64,000 nucleotides of DNA from Devosia crocina (GCF_900116545.1 NZ_FPCK01000004.1:1-64000), one strand, 5' to 3'; shown: positions 27,493-37,534, counted from the first letter of the stretch. The notes: generated by a model not told the origin, from the sequence alone. Translations and numbers: made by a program.

Positions 27493-28536
27493 TCAGTCGG
27501 TCCGGAGGCCCGTTCCCTTGTTGAACGGATGGAGTGCGCCAACAGGCAGAACGAAGGAGAGCCAGTCGCCTTCGGCAAGGTTTGGCCGTCCCTGCAGCAC
27601 GATGGTCACGGTCTGCTCCATGGCTTCAAGGCGCACATAGACATGGCTTTCTCCGCCGACCGGCTCGATCAGTTCCACCTTGCCGGAAAGCGTCATGCCT
27701 TCGCCATCGACAGCAATGCTGTCGGGACGAATGCCGACAATGTCGGTGCCCACCGGAAGAAGTGAGGCCAGATCGTGCCCGGAGGCAGAGGCCAGAGCCT
27801 CGAGGGAAAAAAGATTCATCGGCGGGGAGCCGATGAAGCCTGCAACGAACAGCGAAGCGGGACGATCGTAAAGTTCGATCGGCTTGCCCACCTGTTCGAT
27901 GCGCCCCGCATTCATCACCACGAGACGATCGGCGAGCGTCATCGCTTCGAGCTGATCGTGGGTCACATAGACGCTCGTCGTCTTGAGCGAGCGCTGCAGG
28001 CGCCGGATCTCGATGCGCATCTGGCCACGCAGCTTGGCGTCAAGATTGGACAAAGGCTCGTCGAAAAGGAAGGCCTTGGGCTGGCGCACGATAGCGCGGC
28101 CCATGGCGACGCGCTGACGCTGCCCGCCCGAAAGCTGGCGCGGCTTGCGCTCGAGAAAGGGAGAAATCTCGAGGATTCGGGCCGCTTCATTGACCCGGCG
28201 ATCGATCTCGTCGCGCGGCGTGCCGCGATTCTTGAGACCATATTCGAGGTTCTGGCGCACCGTCATATGCGGATAAAGCGCATAGTTCTGGAACACCATG
28301 GCGATGTCGCGCTCGGCAGGCTCTTTATGGTTCACCACTGAACCGCCGATCGAGATGGTGCCATCCGAAATGGTCTCGAGCCCGGCGATCATGCGCAACA
28401 GGGTGGACTTGCCGCAGCCGGAGGGGCCGACCAGAACCACGAGTTCGCCGTCCCCGATTTCCAGATCGAGCCCATGAATGGCCGTGACATTGCCCTGGTA
28501 GATCTTCTTGACGCCTTGAAGCGAAATGGGGGCCAT
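27493..28536 (-). CDS. ugpC: sn-glycerol-3-phosphate ABC transporter, ATPase
   Basis: 347 aa of the MalK/UgpC type. [29 protein letters not shown] and [15 protein letters not shown] are intact. The C-terminal OB-fold regulatory domain includes GIRPDSIAV and [11 protein letters not shown]. It lies last in ugpBAEC, 3 bases after ugpE. A Pho box upstream of ugpB supports assignment to the phosphate-regulated glycerol-3-phosphate system rather than a general sugar importer. Confidence 0.9.
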   Translation of the reverse strand: MAPISLQGVKKIYQGNVTAIHGLDLEIGDGELVVLVGPSGCGKSTLLRMIAGLETISDGTISIGGSVVNHKEPAERDIAMVFQNYALYPHMTVRQNLEYGLKNRGTPRDEIDRRVNEAARILEISPFLERKPRQLSGGQRQRVAMGRAIVRQPKAFLFDEPLSNLDAKLRGQMRIEIRRLQRSLKTTSVYVTHDQLEAMTLADRLVVMNAGRIEQVGKPIELYDRPASLFVAGFIGSPPMNLFSLEALASASGHDLASLLPVGTDIVGIRPDSIAVDGEGMTLSGKVELIEPVGGESHVYVRLEAMEQTVTIVLQGRPNLAEGDWLSFVLPVGALHPFNKGTGLRTD

Positions 28537-28539
28537 GGT

Positions 28540-29388
28540 TTATTTCTCCGTTTCCACGAGGCCTTTGACGAACAGGCGCTGCATGAAGATGACGACAAGG
28601 ACGGGTGGCAGCATGGCGAGCACGACGGCGGCCATAACCAGATTCCACTGAGGATCGGCATCGGCCACCGCGGCCATGCGCTTGATGCCCATGACGATGG
28701 TGTAGAATTTGGTGTCCGTGGTGACGAGCATGGGCCAGAGATATTGCATCCAGCCATAGATGAAGAGGATCACGAAAAGCGCTGCGATATTGGTGCGCGA
28801 AAGCGGCAAGAGGATATCGCGGAAGAACTTCATGGGACCGGCTCCATCGACCCGGGCGGCCTCCATCAACTCGTCAGGCACGGTCAGAAAGAACTGGCGG
28901 AACAGGAAGGTCGCGGTGGCCGAGGCGATGAGCGGAATGGTGAGGCCAGCATAGGAGTTGAGCAGCCCAAGGTCCGAGACCACCTTGAAGGTAGGGATGA
29001 TGCGGACCTCGACCGGCAGCATGAGGGTAATGAAGATGATCCAGAAGGCAAGGATACGGAAGGGAAAGCGGAAGTAGACGATGGCATAGGCCGAAGTGAT
29101 GGAAATGGCGATCTTGGCGACCGCGATCAGGATCGCCATCAGCAGCGAATTGGCCAGCATCAGCGTCAGCGGCGGAGCGCCCGAAGTCGACATGCCCTGC
29201 CCCAGCATGCGCCCGTAATTGTCGAGCAGATGCGGACCCGGCAAGAGCGGCACCACGCCGCGCAGGAAAGCGCCGCCGTCATGGGTCGAGGCGATGATGG
29301 CGAGATAAACGGGAAAGGCGATGATGGCGACGCCCAGGGTCAGGACGGCATGGGTGAGGATGTTCAGCCAGGGACGATTTTCGACCAT
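28540..29388 (-). CDS. ugpE: sn-glycerol-3-phosphate ABC transporter, permease
   Basis: 282 aa with six hydrophobic segments. HAVLTLGVAIIAFPVYLAI opens the first, and the EAA loop is in MEAARVDGAGPMKFFRDILLP. TDTKFYTIVMGIKRM resembles UgpE specifically. It pairs with UgpA in the membrane. The gap to ugpA is 12 bases. Confidence 0.91.
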   Translation of the reverse strand: MVENRPWLNILTHAVLTLGVAIIAFPVYLAIIASTHDGGAFLRGVVPLLPGPHLLDNYGRMLGQGMSTSGAPPLTLMLANSLLMAILIAVAKIAISITSAYAIVYFRFPFRILAFWIIFITLMLPVEVRIIPTFKVVSDLGLLNSYAGLTIPLIASATATFLFRQFFLTVPDELMEAARVDGAGPMKFFRDILLPLSRTNIAALFVILFIYGWMQYLWPMLVTTDTKFYTIVMGIKRMAAVADADPQWNLVMAAVVLAMLPPVLVVIFMQRLFVKGLVETEK

Positions 29389-29400
29389 TACTGCGGCTCC

Positions 29401-30285
29401 CTAGTACTGCACGCGGCGTTCGACATAGCGGAACTGGATCACCGTCAGGACAATGACGATGAGCATCAGCAGAACCGACTGAGCCGAGGACGAACCGATA
29501 TTGAGGCCGAGGAAGCCGTCGGCATAGACCTTGTAAACCAGGATGTTGGTGGACTGCGCTGGCCCACCCGAGGTTGTCGCGTCGATGACGCCAAAGGTGT
29601 CGAACATGGCGTAGTTGATGTTGACGATCAGAAGAAAGAAGGTCGTGGGCGAGAGCAGCGGAAAGACGATGGTGAAAAAGCGCTTGAGCGGCCCGGCCCC
29701 GTCGATCGCCGCAGCCTCGGAAAGCGAGGCCGGCACCGATTGCAGACCTGCGACAAAGAACAGGAAATTGTAGGAAATCTGCTTCCAGCTGGCCGCCAGC
29801 ACGATCAGGATCATGGCCTGATCGGCATTGACGCGATGGTTCCAGCTGACCCCGAGCTGACCGAGCACATAGCTCAGAATGCCGATCGAGGGATTGAACA
29901 TGAACCACCAGAGAATACCGGCGACCACCGGGGCCACCGCATAGGGCCAGACCAGCAGGGTCGTATAGATGCGGCTCGCGCGTAAAAGCCGATTGACCGC
30001 AACGGCAAGGACCAGCGACACGCCCATGGCGATCACCGTCACCAGCACCGCAAAGATCAGCGTGCGCCAGAGCGAGTTGAGATACATGGGGTCGGCGAAC
30101 AGACGCGCGTAGTTGTCGAACCAGATGAAGGTGGTGCGAAAACCGAAGGGATCCTCGCGCTCGAACGATGATTTGGCGGCCTGAAGCGCGGGCCAGATAA
30201 AGAAGATCAGGGTAATGGCCAGCTGCGGCGCGAGCAGCGCATAGGGCAGCCATTTGTTGGGAAAAATCGTGCGTTTGGTTTGCAT
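29401..30285 (-). CDS. ugpA: sn-glycerol-3-phosphate ABC transporter, permease
   Basis: 294 aa starting MQTKRTIFPNKWLPY, behind GGAAGAAAAGAAG; longer upstream frames run through a repeat. Six hydrophobic segments with FFIWPALQAAKSSF, the EAA loop SEAAAIDGAGPLKRFFTIVFPLLSP and TSGGPAQSTNILVYKVY. It is the second gene of the operon. The 130-base gap before it holds a dispersed hairpin repeat. Confidence 0.91.
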   Translation of the reverse strand: MQTKRTIFPNKWLPYALLAPQLAITLIFFIWPALQAAKSSFEREDPFGFRTTFIWFDNYARLFADPMYLNSLWRTLIFAVLVTVIAMGVSLVLAVAVNRLLRASRIYTTLLVWPYAVAPVVAGILWWFMFNPSIGILSYVLGQLGVSWNHRVNADQAMILIVLAASWKQISYNFLFFVAGLQSVPASLSEAAAIDGAGPLKRFFTIVFPLLSPTTFFLLIVNINYAMFDTFGVIDATTSGGPAQSTNILVYKVYADGFLGLNIGSSSAQSVLLMLIVIVLTVIQFRYVERRVQY

Positions 30286-30333
30286 CTTCTTTTCTTCCAG
30301 CGCGCCTGCCGATGCCGCATCGCTGCGGACAGG

Positions 30334-30364
30334 AAACGGAGGTCCCCGCTTTTGCGGGGATGAC
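30334..30364. repeat. Dispersed hairpin repeat, family D (copy 1)
   Basis: AAACGGAGGT-CCCCGC-TTTT-GCGGGG-ATGAC. The same element with three substitutions occurs at 44351. It sits in the ugpB-ugpA gap, where a hairpin could influence the ratio of binding protein to permease. Confidence 0.7.
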
Positions 30365-30415
30365 ATCGAGAGCGGGAAAACGTCCCGGACCAATGCCCGG
30401 GACGCCGATCAGGAC

Positions 30416-31744
30416 TTACTGGTTGGCGGATTCGAATTCGCGCAGGATTTCGTTGCCACGGGCAACAGCGCTGTCGAGAGCTTCCTGGGCGGTCTTCTGT
30501 CCACCGAGAACAGCTTCGAATTCCTGGTCGATCACGTCACGCACCTGGGTCAGGTTACCGAAACGGATGCCCTTGGAATTGTCCGAAGGCGTACCACGGG
30601 TGATCTGCTCGATCGCAACGTCCGAACCCGGATGCTCGGCATAATAGCCCTGCTCCTGGCCCAATTCGAAAGCGGCGTTGGTGATCGGCAGATAGCCGGT
30701 GTCCTGATGCCAGGAGGCCTGGACTTCGGGCTGGCTGAGATAGGTGAAGAATTCAGCGGCGCCGGCATATTCAGCTTCGGACTTGCCGTTGAGCACCCAC
30801 AGTGTCGCGCCGCCGATGATCGAGTTCTTCGGCTCGGCGATAGCGTCGTCATAATAGGGGAGCGGTGCGAAACCGACCTCAAAGCCGGTCGCATTGGCCA
30901 CAACGCCGGCACGCGAGGCCGAGGAGTTCATGTAGATGGCGCATTCGCCCGAATAGAACAGCGGAGGCGCATCGACGCCGCCGGCCGGGCCACCATACTT
31001 GAAGGCGCCGGCATCGGACCACTTCTTGAGGTTATCCCAGTGGCGGGCCTGCAGCTCGCCGTTGAATTCAAATTCAGTACCGAGGCCGCCGAAACCGTTC
31101 TGCAGCGTGCCATAGGGCAGGTCGTGAATTGCCGACAGGTTTTCGGTCTGCACCCAGCTCACCCAGCCGGTGGTGAAGCCGCAGGTGGCAGCGCCCGATT
31201 CAAGGATCTGGGTGGAGAACTCTTCCACTTCGGCCCAGGTACGGGGAGCCACTTCGGGGTCAAGGCCGGCCGCTTCGAACACGTTCTTGTTGTAGTACAT
31301 GATCGGGGTCGAGGAATTAAACGGCAGCGAGAGGATATTGCCTTCCGCATCCGAATAGTAGCCGGTGACCGGAGCGAGGAAGCCGGCGGGATCCCACGGC
31401 TGGTTGTTGTCGGCCATCAGCTGGTACACTGGGTAGACAGCGCCTTTGGCGGCCATCATGGTGCCGGTACCCACTTCGAAGACCTGCACGATGGCGGGCT
31501 GTTCGTTGGCGCGGAAGGCCGCGATGGCAGCGGTCAGCGTTTCGGCATAGGTGCCCTTGAAAACCGGGGTCACGACATAGTCGGACTGGGATGCATTGAA
31601 ATCGTTGGCGATCGCCTCGAGCTTTTCGCCCAGCTCGCCACCCATGGCATGCCACCAGGTCACTTCGGTCTGCGCAAAGGCAACCGTGGTCGAAAGCATC
31701 AGCGAAAGGGCGGCAAGCCCGGCAATGCCATTCAGGTTCTTCAT
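30416..31744 (-). CDS. ugpB: sn-glycerol-3-phosphate ABC transporter, binding protein
   Basis: 442 aa starting MKNLNGIAG, with GGGAGA before the ATG. The signal peptide ends at TVAFAQ. The mature start TEVTWWHAMGGELGEKLEAIANDFN is highly typical of UgpB, as are PVFKGTYAET and SLPFNSSTPIMYYNK. It captures sn-glycerol-3-phosphate and related phosphodiesters in the periplasm. First gene of ugpBAEC. The Pho box lies about 206 bases upstream. Confidence 0.93.
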   Translation of the reverse strand: MKNLNGIAGLAALSLMLSTTVAFAQTEVTWWHAMGGELGEKLEAIANDFNASQSDYVVTPVFKGTYAETLTAAIAAFRANEQPAIVQVFEVGTGTMMAAKGAVYPVYQLMADNNQPWDPAGFLAPVTGYYSDAEGNILSLPFNSSTPIMYYNKNVFEAAGLDPEVAPRTWAEVEEFSTQILESGAATCGFTTGWVSWVQTENLSAIHDLPYGTLQNGFGGLGTEFEFNGELQARHWDNLKKWSDAGAFKYGGPAGGVDAPPLFYSGECAIYMNSSASRAGVVANATGFEVGFAPLPYYDDAIAEPKNSIIGGATLWVLNGKSEAEYAGAAEFFTYLSQPEVQASWHQDTGYLPITNAAFELGQEQGYYAEHPGSDVAIEQITRGTPSDNSKGIRFGNLTQVRDVIDQEFEAVLGGQKTAQEALDSAVARGNEILREFESANQ

Positions 31745-31949
31745 GTCTTGTCTCCCGTCGGGCCGGATCGGCTGCAAGCCGTCCAACACCTGCCAGCTCA
31801 ATGTGAAGCGCCGGGCATTCGGAGGCGAGTCGAAACCAGATCCGAAACAAACCCGATAAAAACCGAAAGCCATGGCGCGCAAGACGCGCTCCCTTGCACC
31901 GGGATGGCGTCATGCGCAGCACGATTTATTGGCGCGGTTTAACGGCTGC

Positions 31950-31978
31950 GTGACAGTTGCTTGTCAGTTCCGTGACAG
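31950..31978 (-). promoter_or_regulatory. Triple Pho box controlling ugpBAEC
   Basis: On the minus strand three 7-base units, CTGTCAC (31978-31972), CTGACAA (31967-31961) and CTGTCAC (31956-31950), are separated by exactly 4 bases each (GGAA, GCAA), giving the 11-base period of PhoB sites. GTTAAAC a few bases downstream could be the -10. PhoB activation of ugp under phosphate starvation is established in other proteobacteria. Confidence 0.8.
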
Positions 31979-32021
31979 TGGATAAGGGTGGGAGGCCATG
32001 GGGGATTGGCTGTTGCAGCAG

Positions 32022-32142
32022 CCCTCAGGGTGAGGTGCGGAGCGAAAGCGCAGCCTCGAACCACGGGGGCGTGGTGCGGCAGCATCGGGGCACTTCCCTC
32101 GTCCTTCGAGGCTCCGCTCCGCTGCGCACCTCAGGATGAGGA
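32022..32142. repeat. Dispersed inverted repeat, family C
   Basis: Left arm CTCAGGGTGAGGTGCGGAGC... (32022-32068) and right arm ...GCTGCGCACCTCAGGATGAG (32098-32141) are imperfect inverted copies around a short loop. CCTCATCCTGAGGTGCG-type elements are common between genes of many Rhizobiales. It separates the ugp promoter region from tsaE. Confidence 0.65.
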
Positions 32143-32194
32143 GCTACTGGTCGCGCCGTGCTGTGCATTGAGGGAAGTGGATGTGGATGAGTGG

Positions 32195-32614
32195 CTACCG
32201 CCGCTCCATCCGCATCACCCTGCCTTTCCCGCCCGGCGGGATGGCGAGCGCGATCACGATGGTTGCAGCATCGGCGACATAGGGGGCGCGATCGGCCCAT
32301 TCCACCAGGACGATGGCGCCGTGCGTATCCAGAAGCCCGAGTTCATCGGCTTCGTTGGGATCGCCCAGCCGATAAAGATCGGCGTGCAGAACCGGGCCAC
32401 GCGCGGTGTCATAGGGCTGCACCAGAGAGAAGGTGGGCGAGGGAATTTCTAGATCCGGATCCTCTGCCAGGGAGCGGATGGTGGCACGCGCAAGAGCGGA
32501 TTTGCCGGCACCCAGCTCACCTTCGAGGCTGACGATATCGCCCGGTACCAGCGTCGATGCCAATTCGGCGCCAAAGGCGATCGTGGCCGCATCGTCGGCG
32601 AGAAAGCGCTCCAT
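32195..32614 (-). CDS. tsaE: tRNA threonylcarbamoyladenosine biosynthesis ATPase TsaE
   Basis: 139 aa. Walker A GELGAGKSALARA, then SPTFSLVQPY, HADLYRLGD and LVEWADR are the TsaE signatures. It supports the TsaBD complex in making t6A37 on ANN-decoding tRNAs. The length is normal for a stand-alone TsaE; the kinase domain fused or adjacent in many Rhizobiales is absent here. Its ATG overlaps the stop of divL (TAATG), so translation is coupled. Confidence 0.92.
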   Translation of the reverse strand: MERFLADDAATIAFGAELASTLVPGDIVSLEGELGAGKSALARATIRSLAEDPDLEIPSPTFSLVQPYDTARGPVLHADLYRLGDPNEADELGLLDTHGAIVLVEWADRAPYVADAATIVIALAIPPGGKGRVMRMERR

Positions 32615-35088
32615 TATTCGGCGACACCGGCAAGGGCTGAATCGCGCGGCAGATTGACGACGATGCGGCTGCCGCGCGGCTCGCGTTGCTCGGCCGAGAT
32701 CGTGCCGCCGTGAAGGTTGACGAAGGTGCGCACGATCGAAAGGCCGAGCCCCGCCCCGCGCTGGCGGCCGCCGGCATGGGTGGCGTCGAGCCGCGTCAGG
32801 ATGGCGGAGCGCATTTCATCGGTCAGGCCCGGCCCCTCGTCCTCGATTACGAAGAGCACGCGGTCGAGCCGGTGCGACACTGTCAGGGCGATCTGCCCGC
32901 CGGGGGGAGAGAAACGGGCAGCGTTCGAAAGCAGGTTGTAGAGCACCTGCACCATGCGCGTGCCATCGGCGATGAACTGAGGCAGGTCCGGATCGATCGT
33001 CACGGTGAGGTTGATCGAGGCTTCCCCGGAGAGTTCTGGGAAAGATGCGCTGAGACCCGCCTTGGCCTTGTCGATCAGTTGATGGATGTTGAGCGGCTCG
33101 GGATTAAGCTCGGCAATACCGGCGTCGACCGAAGCCAGATCGAGGATATTGTCGATCAGCACGCCCAGCGTCACCGAGGAGGCGCGGATATATTCGATAT
33201 AGGCGCGCTGGCGCTCGTTGAGCGTGCCGCCTTCGGTGCCGGCCAGAAGATCGGCAAAGCCGATAATATTGGTCAGAGGGCTGCGCAGCTCGTAGGAAAC
33301 GTTCTCGACAAAGGCGTCCTTGAGCCGGTCCGCCGTTACCAGCGCGTCGTTGCGCTCCTTGAGGACCTTGGAATAGCTGGCGCTCTCGGTCACATCGAGA
33401 AAGGTCATCATCGTCTGCCCGTCGGGCAGGCGCGTCGTGGCGTAGTCGATGAGCCGGCCATCCGCCCGCTCGATCCGCCCGGACTTGTCGGTGCGGGTGG
33501 GGTTGAGATCGATGATATTGCGCTTGAGGTCGCGCCATATCTTGGCAGCCCCGTCGACCGCTTCTCCCGAAGCCTCGGCAATCTGGTCGATATGGGGATG
33601 CTCGCCCAGCGTGTTCATCGGCAGCTTCCAAAGCGAAGACAGCCGGGGATTGCTCAGCGCCAGCCGCCCATTGGTGCCGAACACCGCTACCGCCTCGGTC
33701 AACGCGTTGATGGTTTCGCGCTGCACATTGCTCATGGCCTTGTTGGCCGATTCAAGTTCAAGCCGCTCGGTCAGATCCTCGAAAACATAGATCACGCCGC
33801 CCTGCGCACCCGCCGGTGCGCTGATTACCTTGATAGTCCGCCCATCGGGCAGATGCCAGGGATCGGCCTCGAAAGGCGCCTTGCGCGTGTAGCTCTCAAG
33901 GTGCTTTGCCCGCCAGGTGTGATAATCCACCTGATTGGGCAGCATGCCCTCGGTTCGCAGCTTATCGAGAATGGCGCGCTCATCGAGCCCAGGGGTGAGG
34001 AAGCGGCGTTCGAGCCCCCAGAGGCTGGCATAGGCCTGATTGAACTGCACAAGTTCGCGACGCGCGTTGAAGATGGCGATCGGGGTCGCCAGCGCATCGA
34101 TAATCCCTGCGACATGGCCCAGCGCTGGCGGGGCAGCGCTCTCGGGCACCGTGGTTTGGGCATCGGCAAGTCGCGTCAGGTAGCCGGCCCGACCTTCGGC
34201 CACCGGCACCTCCACAAGCTCATAAAGCCCGCTTTGGCTCAGGTTGACGCGGCGGCGCACCGGCTCGGATTGGGCGCGGCATTGCGCCAGATGCGCCTTG
34301 GTCTGGTCAGGATCGAGCAGTTCGGCGGGGGCATCGGTCCGGTCGGATTTACCCAATTGGCGACAAAGGGCTAGATAGCTATCGTTCACAAAGATCAGCC
34401 GGTCCTGGGCATCGCGCAAGAAGGCGGGCTTGTTCAGAAGCCGCAGCACAGCCGTAACGCTGGCATGGTCGCCGCCCTCTGGCACAAGATTGGCGCGCGA
34501 CGCGGCATCGGGTTGGAAAAAGGCAGGTCGCAGGCGCACGGCTGCACCACCCCCGGCCAACCAGCCGGTCGCGCGGATCAGTCGTCCGTCGAGCGCATCG
34601 AGGCTGGCGCTGAACGCCCGGCCTTCGACGCGCAGCTTCTCAACGAGGGAAGCGAGCCGATCCGCTTCGCTGCCGCTGAGCCAGGTATCGAAATTGAGAA
34701 CGCTCATCGGCTGGCGGCCGGGCGGCAGGACGGCTGCGGCCTGCCCCAGGAGGCGCGGCGGCGTGCCGGCCAATTCGGGCCAGACAATGGTCAGTTCGCG
34801 GCTGCCGCCGATCAGATTTTCATAGTCATCGACCAGCGCCCGCAGGCCGGCAATCTGTTCATGAGCCTTGCGCTGGGCGAGCTTGCCGTCGCGCAGCAAC
34901 TGGCGCAGCAGGGTTACGGCCACAAGCGCGAAGCCGCCTGCACCTACCGTCACCGCGATGGGCACGATGCCACCCATATGTGCTGTCGCGGTACCCTGGG
35001 CCAAGGCGGGGACGGCCGTTATCAGGGTAAGTGGGGCGGACGCAAACACTGCGAATCCCCAACGCTTCCGGAACCGATCCGGCGCCAT
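32614..35088 (-). CDS. divL: Cell-cycle regulator DivL (tyrosine pseudo-histidine kinase)
   Basis: 824 aa. An N-terminal signal-like segment and membrane anchor (about 11-63), several PAS-type folds (about 215-300, 325-440, 455-570), a DHp helix and an ATPase domain. In the DHp helix the phospho-acceptor is Tyr599 (FVENVSYELRSPLTNIIGF), where active kinases have His. The ATPase motifs LLSNAARFSPPGG, DEGPGL and GAGLGLSIV are kept. A tyrosine here plus linkage to tsaE identifies DivL, which in Caulobacter binds DivK and steers CckA to control CtrA phosphorylation at the cell pole. Several GANTC sites lie upstream. It is longer than Caulobacter DivL by an extra N-terminal stretch. Confidence 0.9.
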   Translation of the reverse strand: MAPDRFRKRWGFAVFASAPLTLITAVPALAQGTATAHMGGIVPIAVTVGAGGFALVAVTLLRQLLRDGKLAQRKAHEQIAGLRALVDDYENLIGGSRELTIVWPELAGTPPRLLGQAAAVLPPGRQPMSVLNFDTWLSGSEADRLASLVEKLRVEGRAFSASLDALDGRLIRATGWLAGGGAAVRLRPAFFQPDAASRANLVPEGGDHASVTAVLRLLNKPAFLRDAQDRLIFVNDSYLALCRQLGKSDRTDAPAELLDPDQTKAHLAQCRAQSEPVRRRVNLSQSGLYELVEVPVAEGRAGYLTRLADAQTTVPESAAPPALGHVAGIIDALATPIAIFNARRELVQFNQAYASLWGLERRFLTPGLDERAILDKLRTEGMLPNQVDYHTWRAKHLESYTRKAPFEADPWHLPDGRTIKVISAPAGAQGGVIYVFEDLTERLELESANKAMSNVQRETINALTEAVAVFGTNGRLALSNPRLSSLWKLPMNTLGEHPHIDQIAEASGEAVDGAAKIWRDLKRNIIDLNPTRTDKSGRIERADGRLIDYATTRLPDGQTMMTFLDVTESASYSKVLKERNDALVTADRLKDAFVENVSYELRSPLTNIIGFADLLAGTEGGTLNERQRAYIEYIRASSVTLGVLIDNILDLASVDAGIAELNPEPLNIHQLIDKAKAGLSASFPELSGEASINLTVTIDPDLPQFIADGTRMVQVLYNLLSNAARFSPPGGQIALTVSHRLDRVLFVIEDEGPGLTDEMRSAILTRLDATHAGGRQRGAGLGLSIVRTFVNLHGGTISAEQREPRGSRIVVNLPRDSALAGVAE

Positions 35089-35399
35089 AGATAGCCCTCG
35101 CTACTGTTGTTTCTTGGCAAGTCCGGCCGTTCGGCCGGTACGCGTGCACAAACAGGCGCCTAAACGCGGCTATCCCCAAAGGGATTCCAAGGTGCCCCCG
35201 AACCGAACAGCGTGTCCCCGCGCCGTTCGAATCACCACAACATACCCATGGGTGGAATCGGGAAAAAGAGTCCTTATGGCTGTGCTTTGCGGGCAAAGCG
35301 CAAAGGAAGCGCTTGACCGGGAACGAACTAGAAACGATTTGGTAACCATTTCGCAGCGTTTGGCTGGACAGGGCGGCTTTGCCGCCCCGCCCGATTCGA
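35089..35399. other. divL upstream region with GANTC cluster
   Basis: No gene is supported in these 311 bases between divL and the chemoreceptor gene. GANTC (CcrM methylation) sites occur at 35183, 35229, 35255, 35268 and 35393, five in about 215 bases against roughly one expected per 256 or more. They lie 95-185 and 305 bases upstream of the divL start. Confidence 0.55.
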
Positions 35400-37436
35400 T
35401 CAGAACTCGGACCAGTCGTCCTTGAGCGCTGCATTGCCATGGCTGAGATAGGCAGAGGCGGCAGCTCTTGTCTTTGCCTGGACTGCGCGTACGCTCTCGG
35501 CGGGCTGCGCCTGTCGCGGTGCGGCGGTGCGGGTCGGTTGCGCGTCGGTCGTGAACACATCGACGATCAGGTCGAGTTCAGTTGCCTGCGCCTCGGTCTG
35601 TTCGATGGCGGCATTCACCTCTTCGACGAGCGCAGCATTGTGCTGGGTCATCTCGTCCATCTGCCGCACGGCGGTATTGACCTCGTCGATTGATGAAGCC
35701 TGCTCGTTGCTGGCCCGGGCAATGTCCCCCAGAAGCGCGCTGTTGGCCCGCACCGCTTCGAGCATGGCGGCAAGCTTGTCGGCGGCAGTGGCAACGAGCT
35801 TGGAGCCGGTGCCGACTTCCTGAGCGCTCTGTTCGATCAGCACCTTGACCTCGGCCGAAGCCTGGGCGGCGGACTGAGCAAGCCGCCGCACTTCCACCGC
35901 AACCACGGCAAAGCCCTTGCCCGCTTCCCCGGCCCGCGCCGCTTCCACCGAGGCATTGAGGGCCAGAAGATTTGTCTGGAAGGCAATATCGTCGATCATG
36001 CCGATGATGTTGGAGATCTTGGCCGAGGATTGGGTAATCCGCTCCATGGCGCTGTTGGCCTCGGTCATCACCGCACCGCCCTCTTCGGCAGCCACGGAAA
36101 CCGCGCCCGCCTTCTGGCTCGCATCGGCGGCCTTGCGGGCATTCTCGCCCACGGTCTGAGCCAGCTGCTCCATGGCGGCAGACGTTTCCTCGATCGTTGC
36201 AGCCTGTCGCGTCGTGCGCTCGGAGAGATCGTTGGCGCCGGCCAGGATCTCGCTCGTCGCCGATTTGAGCGTCCCCGACGTGCCGCGCAACTGTCCCACG
36301 ATATCGGTGAGCTTGTCGGCGACTTCGTTGATGTCGGACTTGAGCTTGGCAAAGGCGCCACGATGCTCGCCGCGCATGCGCTGGGTCAGATCGGTGTTGG
36401 CGAGCGCACTCAGAACGGCGCCGGTTTCCCCCAGCCCCTGCTCGACGCTGTCCACCAACGAATTGACCGAGCTTGCAAGGGCATTGAGCTCGGCATCCGG
36501 GAACTGCGCCGGCACACGGCGGGTAAAATCGCCTTCGATAGCGGCGTCGACCACATCGCCAAAAGCACGTTGCAATTCCACCATCATCTTCTGGCGCTCT
36601 TCCTGGTCGCGAATGATCCGGGCGGCTTCCGCCTCGGTCATCTGCGCAACTTTGAGGCCATTTTCGCGAAAGACTTCGACCGCCCGCGCCATGGCGCCGA
36701 TTTCATCGCGGCGTGCCGTGCCCGTGATCTCTGTCTCGTAAGCGCCATCGGCAACCCTGAGCATGGCGCCGTTGAGCGCTGCCATGGGCCGGGCAATCGA
36801 ACGGGCAACCACCATACCTACGAGTAAGATCGCAACGACGATCGCCAACGTTGCTGTCCCGCCTTCGAGAACCGACTGCCAAAAGATCGCATCGACCTGA
36901 TTGAACATGATGCCCGAAGCTATGCTCCACCCCCAGGGGGCAAAGCCTTGTGCATAGGAGACCTTTTCAGCAAGGCCACCTTCAGGCTTTAGAAAAAGAT
37001 AGGTCTGGAAGCCGGAGCCATCTGCTTTCACCTTCTCCACCAATTCCTTGATAAAGAGGGTGCCACGACCATCTTCCTCAAGGGCGCGGTTCGATCCCTG
37101 CTTTTCAGGCTTGGTGGGATGCATGAGGAGCGTGAGATCATAGGTGTCGACGAAGAAGTATTCGTCGCCCTGGTACCGCATGCCACGCAAGGTCTCGAGC
37201 GCCAATGCCTTTGCTTGGTCTTCGGTAAACTCGCCGCTTTGCGCCCGATCATAAAAGCTCTGGACGGAGGAGACGGCGGTTTGCACCACGCTTTGCAGCT
37301 CTGTTCGCTTGAATTGCTCAAGGCTTACCCGCTGATTGTAGAGCTGGTAGGTCACCACGCTCATCAGCCCGACCGCAAAAATAAAAAGCAGGCCGTACAG
37401 CCTGCGAGACAAACTACCGGTTAACCAGTTCAACAT
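35400..37436 (-). CDS. Methyl-accepting chemotaxis protein (single Cache)
   Basis: 678 aa from [16 protein letters not shown] first membrane segment at about 12-30, a periplasmic single-Cache domain to about 190 ([32 protein letters not shown]), a second membrane segment, a HAMP domain, and a cytoplasmic signalling coiled coil whose hairpin tip contains [22 protein letters not shown]. The protein ends in DWSEF, the aromatic pentapeptide type that tethers CheR/CheB. Single-Cache receptors of this type often sense small carboxylates; the ligand is unknown. It lies between divL and ahcY, which are usually closer in related genomes. Confidence 0.92.
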   Translation of the reverse strand: MLNWLTGSLSRRLYGLLFIFAVGLMSVVTYQLYNQRVSLEQFKRTELQSVVQTAVSSVQSFYDRAQSGEFTEDQAKALALETLRGMRYQGDEYFFVDTYDLTLLMHPTKPEKQGSNRALEEDGRGTLFIKELVEKVKADGSGFQTYLFLKPEGGLAEKVSYAQGFAPWGWSIASGIMFNQVDAIFWQSVLEGGTATLAIVVAILLVGMVVARSIARPMAALNGAMLRVADGAYETEITGTARRDEIGAMARAVEVFRENGLKVAQMTEAEAARIIRDQEERQKMMVELQRAFGDVVDAAIEGDFTRRVPAQFPDAELNALASSVNSLVDSVEQGLGETGAVLSALANTDLTQRMRGEHRGAFAKLKSDINEVADKLTDIVGQLRGTSGTLKSATSEILAGANDLSERTTRQAATIEETSAAMEQLAQTVGENARKAADASQKAGAVSVAAEEGGAVMTEANSAMERITQSSAKISNIIGMIDDIAFQTNLLALNASVEAARAGEAGKGFAVVAVEVRRLAQSAAQASAEVKVLIEQSAQEVGTGSKLVATAADKLAAMLEAVRANSALLGDIARASNEQASSIDEVNTAVRQMDEMTQHNAALVEEVNAAIEQTEAQATELDLIVDVFTTDAQPTRTAAPRQAQPAESVRAVQAKTRAAASAYLSHGNAALKDDWSEF

Positions 37437-37519
37437 TGTAGACCCCAGGAAATTCACCCAAGCTGACGGTGACGCGACGGCAGTTTTGGTGTTCTGGTGA
37501 CTAAATCGCTCATACGTCG

Positions 37520-37534
37520 TTAAGCGTGCGTAAA
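37520..37534 (+). promoter_or_regulatory. Possible CtrA half-site pair upstream of the chemoreceptor
   Basis: TTAA-GCGTGCG-TAAA differs from the CtrA consensus TTAA-N7-TTAA by one base. It lies 84 bases upstream of the receptor start. A short degenerate motif, so this is tentative. Confidence 0.25.
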
